This document shows, piece by piece, positions 43,530-47,845 of a DNA stretch of 47,845 nucleotides. The DNA comes from Pseudomonas sp. ISL-84 (GTDB lineage: Bacteria; Bacillota; Bacilli; Bacillales; Cytobacillaceae). Made by a program: the position numbers and the translations under genes. The stretch's first letter is position 1, and every line of letters starts with the position of its first letter. Location: contig JAGGRA010000022.1 of assembly GCA_018613035.1 (NCBI GenBank), forward strand, positions 1 to 47,845, given 5' to 3'. The notes under the pieces are model-generated. The model made no database searches, was not told where the DNA came from, and saw only the letters and a program-made list of their open reading frames with translations.

Positions 43530-44219
43530 ATGCTGGGAATATTATCTGCGGGCATCGCTCCTGGATTGGCGTTATTAAGCTATTTTTATTTAAAAGATCA
43601 ATATGAGTCCGAGCCTATCTCAATGGTATTTAAAACCTTTTTGTTTGGTGCTTTGCTCGTGTTCCCCATCATGTTTATCCAATATGTTCTTGAAACGGAA
43701 AGTGTGCTTCAATCCAGCCTGCTGGATGCTTTTCTATCTTCCAGCCTTCTAGAGGAATTTTTTAAGTGGTTCATACTATTCTATACGATCTATCAGCATA
43801 TAACCTTTGATGAGCCTTATGATGGCATTGTATATGGCGCTTCTGTTTCACTTGGCTTTGCCACTGCGGAAAATATCTTTTATCTGCTTGCCCTGGGAGT
43901 CGAACATGCAATTGGGAGGGCTCTGCTTCCAGTTTCCAGCCATGCTCTTTTTGGTGTCATCATGGGTTATTATATAGGAAAAGGAAAATTTACGGCAACT
44001 GCTACAAAAAAATGGATAGCCCTTTCACTCTTTGTACCCTTCCTGCTTCATGGCATTTACGATTATATCTTAATTTCTCTTGAACATTGGATTTATATCA
44101 TGTTTCCGTTTATGATCTTCCTTTGGTGGCTTGGTCTAAGAAAGGCTAAGAAAGCAAGGGCACACAGTGTCAATCATATTGATAATCAATTGGACTTTCA
44201 GAAAACTCTCCATTCATGA
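43530..44219 (+). CDS. prsW: Membrane protease PrsW
   Basis: A multi-spanning intramembrane-type glutamic protease that makes the first cut in the anti-sigma factor RsiW, thereby releasing SigW under envelope stress. From ATG 43530 the catalytic pair E75-E76 (LLEEFFKW) falls at the same positions as in B. subtilis PrsW. Other conserved motifs are [27 protein letters not shown] and [17 protein letters not shown] gives the ribosome site. The 229-aa length is slightly above B. subtilis because of a hydrophilic C-terminal tail. Confidence 0.93.
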   Translation: MLGILSAGIAPGLALLSYFYLKDQYESEPISMVFKTFLFGALLVFPIMFIQYVLETESVLQSSLLDAFLSSSLLEEFFKWFILFYTIYQHITFDEPYDGIVYGASVSLGFATAENIFYLLALGVEHAIGRALLPVSSHALFGVIMGYYIGKGKFTATATKKWIALSLFVPFLLHGIYDYILISLEHWIYIMFPFMIFLWWLGLRKAKKARAHSVNHIDNQLDFQKTLHS

Positions 44220-44234
44220 TGGAGAGTTTTTTTA
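44202..44234 (+). terminator. Terminator of prsW overlapping its stop codon
   Basis: AAAACTCTCCAT, loop TCATG, ATGGAGAGTTTT, then TTT. The stop codon TGA (44217-44219) lies at the loop edge. Confidence 0.9.
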
Positions 44235-44346
44235 TCCGCTCTTTTACTGGATAAGTTTTTAAAAACCTGAAGTTATTGAATAAAAAACCAGAGACTACAA
44301 AAAATAGGGTCAATGATAAAAGATTGACTTTTGGAGGTTATAATCC

Positions 44347-45177
44347 ATGAAAAAGAACTTTTTGGCAGCAAAGGTTTTACTCATAATCTCCCTTTGTGTC
44401 CTGGGAATTCCCATGAGTGGAAGTGTTGATAAAGCAAGCGCATTTTCCAATCAGGTTATCCAGCACGGAGCGGTAGGAGATGATGTGATCGAACTTCAAT
44501 CCCGCCTGCAGTATTTGGGTTTTTACAATGGAAAGATCGATGGAGTCTTTGGATGGGGGACCTATTGGGCTTTAAGAAACTTCCAGTATGAGTTTGGACT
44601 TCCGGTTGACGGGCTTGCAGGCCAGGAAACAAAGAATAAGCTCGTAAAGGCATCACAGTATAATGAACAATATGTTAAAGAACAGATTAATAAAGGCAAT
44701 AAATTTACCCACTATGGCGGTGTAAATCTGGAACAGCAGAAAAAGCCTGAAGGAGGAACCGCTGCTCCTCAGCAGCAGGAAAAGCCGAAGCAGCCAACAG
44801 CTGCAAACATGCCTAACGGTTTTTCAGAAAATGATATTCAGCTTATGGCCAACGCTGTTTATGGAGAGTCAAGGGGGGAACCATATACTGGCCAAGTGGC
44901 AGTAGCCGCGGTTATTCTAAACCGTGTAAACAGTGCATCCTTTCCGAACACAGTTTCAGGAGTTATTTTTGAACCTCGTGCTTTCACGGCCGTTGCCGAT
45001 GGACAAATCTGGCTGACTCCAAATGAAACAGCAAAGGAAGCGGTCCTTGATGCGATCAATGGCTGGGACCCAACAGGAGAGGCTCTTTATTATTTCAATC
45101 CTGATACTGCTACAAGCGGATGGATTTGGACTCGTCCGCAGATTAAGCGAATTGGCAAGCACATATTCTGTAAATAG
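44347..45177 (+). CDS. sleB: Spore cortex-lytic enzyme SleB
   Basis: A germination-specific lytic transglycosylase that degrades muramic-lactam cortex. The signal peptide ends near residue 32 (ASA-FSN). A peptidoglycan-binding domain (about 40-100, VIELQSRLQYLGFYNGKIDG) is joined by a Gln/Lys/Pro-rich linker (about 125-155) to the hydrolase domain (about 160-276) with catalytic E174 in AVYGESRGEPYTG. GGAGG precedes the ATG. It is followed 14 nt later by ypeB, on which SleB stability and function are known to depend. Confidence 0.96.
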   Translation: MKKNFLAAKVLLIISLCVLGIPMSGSVDKASAFSNQVIQHGAVGDDVIELQSRLQYLGFYNGKIDGVFGWGTYWALRNFQYEFGLPVDGLAGQETKNKLVKASQYNEQYVKEQINKGNKFTHYGGVNLEQQKKPEGGTAAPQQQEKPKQPTAANMPNGFSENDIQLMANAVYGESRGEPYTGQVAVAAVILNRVNSASFPNTVSGVIFEPRAFTAVADGQIWLTPNETAKEAVLDAINGWDPTGEALYYFNPDTATSGWIWTRPQIKRIGKHIFCK

Positions 45178-45191
45178 AGGGGTGAAGAACT

Positions 45192-46541
45192 ATGCTTAGA
45201 GGAATTCTCATTGGGGTACTAGCGTTGGGTGTCGCCGGTACAGCGTTTTGGGGATATCAGGAACACCGAGAGAAAAATGCAATCCTTATTAATGCTGAAA
45301 ATAATTATCAAAGAGCATTTCATGACTTAACTTATCAGGTTGATCTTTTACACGATAAAATTGGAACTACTTTGGCGATGAATTCCAGGGCCTCTTTATC
45401 ACCAGAATTGGCGGAGGTGTGGAGGTTAACTTCTGAAGCCCATTCGGATGTAGGCCAGCTGCCGCTGTCACTTCTTCCATTTAATAAAACAGAGGAGTTT
45501 CTGTCCAATATTGGTGATTTCAGCTATCGTACTGCCGTAAGAGATTTAGAAAAGGAACCATTAACCGATAAAGAATATCAAACACTTAAAGAGCTCTATA
45601 AACAGTCTGCTGATGTCCAGCAGGATCTTCGAAAAGTCCAGCATATGGTTTTGGAAAAGAATCTTCGCTGGATGGATGTTGAAATGGCACTGGCTTCTAA
45701 TCAGGAAGCTGCTGACAATACCATTATCGATGGCTTTAAGACCGTGGAAAAAACTGTTGAAGGCTATGGAGAAACAGACTTTGGCCCTGCCTTTGTAAAT
45801 ATGCAGAAAAAGGATGAGAATTTTAAATATTTAAAGGGCAAAGAAATTACGGAAGACCAAGCTGTCCGAATAGCGAAGAAGTACGCTGCCCTTGGAAATA
45901 ATGTAAATATTAAGGTTACCGAAAACGGTAAAGGTTCAGATTACGGATTTTTCAGTGTGAGCATACAAAATAAAGAAACAAAGGAAGAAGCAGATATGGA
46001 TATCACTAAAAAAGGAGGATATCCGATTTGGTTAATATTGAACCGGGAAGTCGGGCAGCAAAAGATCAGCTTGAATGAAGCAAGCAACAATGCAATAAAA
46101 TTCCTTAAGCAAAATGGATTCCAAGATCTTGATTTGTTTGAAAGCGCACAATATGACAATCTTGGGGTGTTTACTTTTGTTTCCAATCAAAATGGTGTAA
46201 GAATCTATCCGGATGCAATTCGTGTGAAAGTGGCACTGGACAATGGCAGAATCGCCGCCTTTTCTGCAAATGATTATTTAAAGTCCCATCATCAGCGGGA
46301 AATACCTGAACCTGTGATAACCAAGGAAGAGGCAAGAACAAAAATTAATCCACAGGTAAAAATCATGGAAGACAGGCGGGCAGTTATCATGAATGATTTG
46401 AATCAGGAGGTTTCCTGTTATGAATTCCTTGGCACGATGGGGGAAGATACCTATAGGATTTATATTAATGCTGAAACAGGACAAGAAGAGAAAGTAGAAA
46501 AACTCAAAAATGCTGAACCTGTATACGAGGATGTTGTTTAA
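45192..46541 (+). CDS. ypeB: Germination protein YpeB
   Basis: A 449-aa inner-spore-membrane protein that keeps SleB inactive and stable in the dormant spore. A single membrane segment (about residues 3-20) is followed by an N-terminal helical domain (about 25-210) and PepSY repeats in the C-terminal half (about 215-440: ITEDQAVRIAKKYA, ISLNEASNNAIKFLKQNG, ITKEEARTKINPQV). The ATG follows AGGGGTGAA. It forms the bicistronic sleB-ypeB operon and ends at a strong terminator that overlaps its stop codon. Confidence 0.95.
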   Translation: MLRGILIGVLALGVAGTAFWGYQEHREKNAILINAENNYQRAFHDLTYQVDLLHDKIGTTLAMNSRASLSPELAEVWRLTSEAHSDVGQLPLSLLPFNKTEEFLSNIGDFSYRTAVRDLEKEPLTDKEYQTLKELYKQSADVQQDLRKVQHMVLEKNLRWMDVEMALASNQEAADNTIIDGFKTVEKTVEGYGETDFGPAFVNMQKKDENFKYLKGKEITEDQAVRIAKKYAALGNNVNIKVTENGKGSDYGFFSVSIQNKETKEEADMDITKKGGYPIWLILNREVGQQKISLNEASNNAIKFLKQNGFQDLDLFESAQYDNLGVFTFVSNQNGVRIYPDAIRVKVALDNGRIAAFSANDYLKSHHQREIPEPVITKEEARTKINPQVKIMEDRRAVIMNDLNQEVSCYEFLGTMGEDTYRIYINAETGQEEKVEKLKNAEPVYEDVV

Positions 46542-46567
46542 AGAAAGCCGAAAGGCTTTCTTTTTTA
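46541..46567 (+). terminator. Terminator of sleB-ypeB
   Basis: AAGAAAGCC, loop GAAA, GGCTTTCTT, then TTTT. Confidence 0.93.
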
Positions 46568-46589
46568 TTTATGGAACCCTTGATAGAAG

Positions 46590-46650
46590 AGAATGAACGA
46601 GACTGTTGTGGGAGGAGCGTGTCAATGTGAAATCCTGCAGTTGAAGCTGA
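46590..46650 (+). repeat. Strongly decayed repeat relic (copy J)
   Basis: GAACGAGACTGTTGTGGGAG, GAGCGTGTCAATGTGAAATC and CTGCAG align in order with GGGCGAGACTCCTGCGGGAG, AAGCGAGTCAATGGGAGACC and CCGCAGG of copy C. The remainder is lost. Confidence 0.5.
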
Positions 46651-46822
46651 TCCAAACGGCTATCAAAGCATCAAGAAAAAATATCTGATTTAAAAATGAT
46701 GCGGAATGACAGATGTAGGACTTTTTGCTTATTTTCTTATAAAATGCTGTTGCACGAAAGTTTTAAAGCATGTCATAATTAAATGACAAGATTATCCTTT
46801 TGAATAGGGAAGTGTAGCAAGC

Positions 46823-47482
46823 ATGTTGAAAATTGGAGAAGCACTAATATTGGAGATTAAATACTCTGAAAAGTCAGAGAAATACAAATGCAAGCTTGTC
46901 GAGAGAGAAGGAAATAACCTCTATATCGATTATCCAATAAATCAGGAAACGAAAAAGACCGCTTTTCTGCTAGACGGAACTCAGCTAAGAGCAACATTTG
47001 TTGCAGCTGATGGCTCTGTTTACTTTTTTGAAAGCGAAGTCCTCGGGAGGGTAAAACTTAAAATCCCTATGATGATCATTTCTTATCCAGGGAATGAACA
47101 TTTAATGAAGGTTCAGCGCCGCCAGTTTGTCAGGATTGAAACGTCAGTTGATGTGGCAGTCCACCCTGTTAGAGACGAATGTGCACCGTTTGTGTCTGTT
47201 ACAGATGATATCAGCGCAGGAGGGGCAGCAATTATTGCAGACAAATCCTGTTCGTTAAAAGCGAATATGCAATTACATACTTATTTTGTTTTACCTATGC
47301 AAAATGGGGAATCTCATTATTTGAAACTGAGAAGCAAAGTAATAAGAATTTCGGAAAGAAGTAATGGAAAGTCCATTATTTCTGTTCAGTTTATGGAGAT
47401 TAGCCCGCAAGACCGACAATTGCTGCTTCGTTTTTGTTTTGACAGACAATTGGCCATGAAGAAAAAAGGTCTCGAAATTTAA
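46823..47482 (+). CDS. ypfA: PilZ-domain c-di-GMP receptor YpfA
   Basis: A 219-aa protein with an N-terminal YcgR-like domain (about residues 1-92) and a C-terminal PilZ domain (about 96-212). c-di-GMP contacts are intact: R99-R100 with R104 (QRRQFVR) and D129-I-S131-A-G-G. The B. subtilis homologue (YpfA/DgrA) lowers motility when c-di-GMP rises by acting on the flagellar motor. The ribosome site GGGAAGTG is moderate. ypfB follows about 90 nt downstream, as in B. subtilis, where cmk comes next (outside this window). Confidence 0.92.
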   Translation: MLKIGEALILEIKYSEKSEKYKCKLVEREGNNLYIDYPINQETKKTAFLLDGTQLRATFVAADGSVYFFESEVLGRVKLKIPMMIISYPGNEHLMKVQRRQFVRIETSVDVAVHPVRDECAPFVSVTDDISAGGAAIIADKSCSLKANMQLHTYFVLPMQNGESHYLKLRSKVIRISERSNGKSIISVQFMEISPQDRQLLLRFCFDRQLAMKKKGLEI

Positions 47483-47571
47483 AGGGACGGGGATATTTTT
47501 AATGTGCAGCTCTCATAATAGATAAAGAAGTCAAATGGCTTAGACTTATTTTAAACTATGGAGAGATGTGG

Positions 47572-47757
47572 ATGATGAAAGCGGTCGAGAGGATTCTTCT
47601 AAAATTAATCATCGTGCAGTTTGTTTTTTTGCTGATGACTCAATTATTCTTTCATCATATGAATGCATTTCCTGAATTAAAGCAGCTGACACAATATGAG
47701 GGTGTTACAGACCAGAACTTCACTGAGCTGCTGGAAACGTTCAAGGAAAAATACTAG
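47572..47757 (+). CDS. ypfB: YpfB-like small membrane protein
   Basis: A small protein with one membrane segment near the N-terminus (about residues 5-26, ILLKLIIVQFVFLLMTQLFF) and a short charged tail ending FTELLETFKEKY. The segment MNAFPELKQLTQYEGV matches the YpfB family of Bacillus in the same position after ypfA. Function unknown. ATG 47572 is preferred, giving 61 aa with GGAGAG 6 nt upstream; ATG 47566 and 47575 are alternatives. Confidence 0.8.
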   Translation: MMKAVERILLKLIIVQFVFLLMTQLFFHHMNAFPELKQLTQYEGVTDQNFTELLETFKEKY

Positions 47758-47784
47758 CAGGCAGCCGCCTGCTTATTTTTTATT
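47756..47784 (+). terminator. Terminator of ypfB
   Basis: AGCAGGC, loop AGCC, GCCTGCT, then TATTTTTTATTTT. Confidence 0.88.
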
Positions 47785-47786
47785 TT

Positions 47787-47845
47787 GGCTGTTTTCGCAA
47801 AGTTCGTTGCTTACAAACTATTTTTAATTACTGAGTTGATTGGAG
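47787..47845 (+). repeat. Partial MITE-like repeat (copy H), cut by the window edge
   Basis: GGCTGTTTTCGCAAAGTTCG, then TTGCTTACAAAC and ACTGAGTTGATTGGAG, is the left end of the family. It directly follows the ypfB terminator. Positions 47806-47845 match the inverted copy A at 55-94 in 38 of 40 bases. Confidence 0.8.

Noticed and set aside
44275..44330. Sigma-G promoter for sleB-ypeB
   Set aside because: A TGAATA -35-like element is present, but no CATACTA-like -10 occurs at proper spacing, so I do not call it although sleB is known to be forespore-expressed.

Overview
The window is a stretch of low-GC Firmicute chromosome from a spore-forming member of the Bacillaceae. Most genes are recognisable orthologues of the Bacillus subtilis lysA-res-ypb-gudB-sleB region and lie largely in the same order (spoVA, lysA, ypuA, ribT, ypuF, scpAB, ypuI, dacB, spmAB, rluB, resABCDE, sigX-rsiX, ribU, fer, ypbB-recQ-ypbD-ypbE-ypbF-ypbG, mecB, gudB, ypdA, ansA, prsW, sleB-ypeB, ypfAB). 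The organism is probably a soil or environmental Bacillus-type species other than B. subtilis, since several genes are missing, added or moved relative to that species. I cannot name the species from sequence alone.

Layout. 0.2-3.4 kb: a shortened spoVA operon (AA, AB, AEa, AF) behind a good sigma-G promoter, without spoVAC-AD-AEb. 3.4-7.3 kb: lysA, then ypuA behind an ECF-type promoter, a 28-codon membrane peptide gene, a solitary ribT and ypuF. 7.4-11.5 kb: a MITE-like repeat, a tiny YjcZ-family sporulation gene, scpA-scpB, an unrecognised gene, ypuI, a decayed IS1182-type transposase and another repeat. 11.5-16 kb: an N-terminally extended Fe/Mn superoxide dismutase, dacB-spmA-spmB behind a sigma-E promoter, and rluB. 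16.2-24.5 kb: resABC, a repeat element, resDE, then sigX-rsiX behind an autoregulatory-type ECF promoter. 24.9-28.1 kb: an M23/LysM wall hydrolase, a PHP-domain hydrolase, an array with a period of about 21 nt, and an FMN riboswitch driving ribU. 28.2-33.7 kb: fer, ypbB-recQ-ypbD, another repeat, ypbE and ypbF. 33.7-38.8 kb: cotJABC, a CBS/ACT-like protein, an unknown membrane protein, ypbG, a CarH/LitR-like B12-binding regulator and mecB. 39-47.8 kb: gudB, ypdA, a palindrome-rich gene-free region, ansA, prsW, sleB-ypeB, ypfA and ypfB.

Functional themes. Sporulation and germination genes recur (spoVA, yjcZ, dacB-spmAB, cotJ, sleB-ypeB). Envelope-stress control is represented by sigX-rsiX, the SigW-activating protease PrsW and an ECF promoter on ypuA. 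Respiration and cytochrome c maturation are covered by the res locus. Flavin supply appears as ribU under an FMN riboswitch plus a ribT separated from ribDEAH.

The most distinctive non-coding feature is a family of roughly 300-bp elements with GGCTGTTTTCG-type terminal inverted repeats and a GC-rich foldable core. Three are nearly complete. Others are partial or decayed, and they often abut transcription terminators. Both ends of the window lie inside inverted copies of this element, which suggests that it is a contig broken at repeats. I see no tRNA, rRNA, CRISPR array or intact prophage. Nothing here is an obvious undescribed multi-gene system. The best leads are the repeat family, the shortened spoVA operon, the B12-photoreceptor-like regulator and the orphan small genes.
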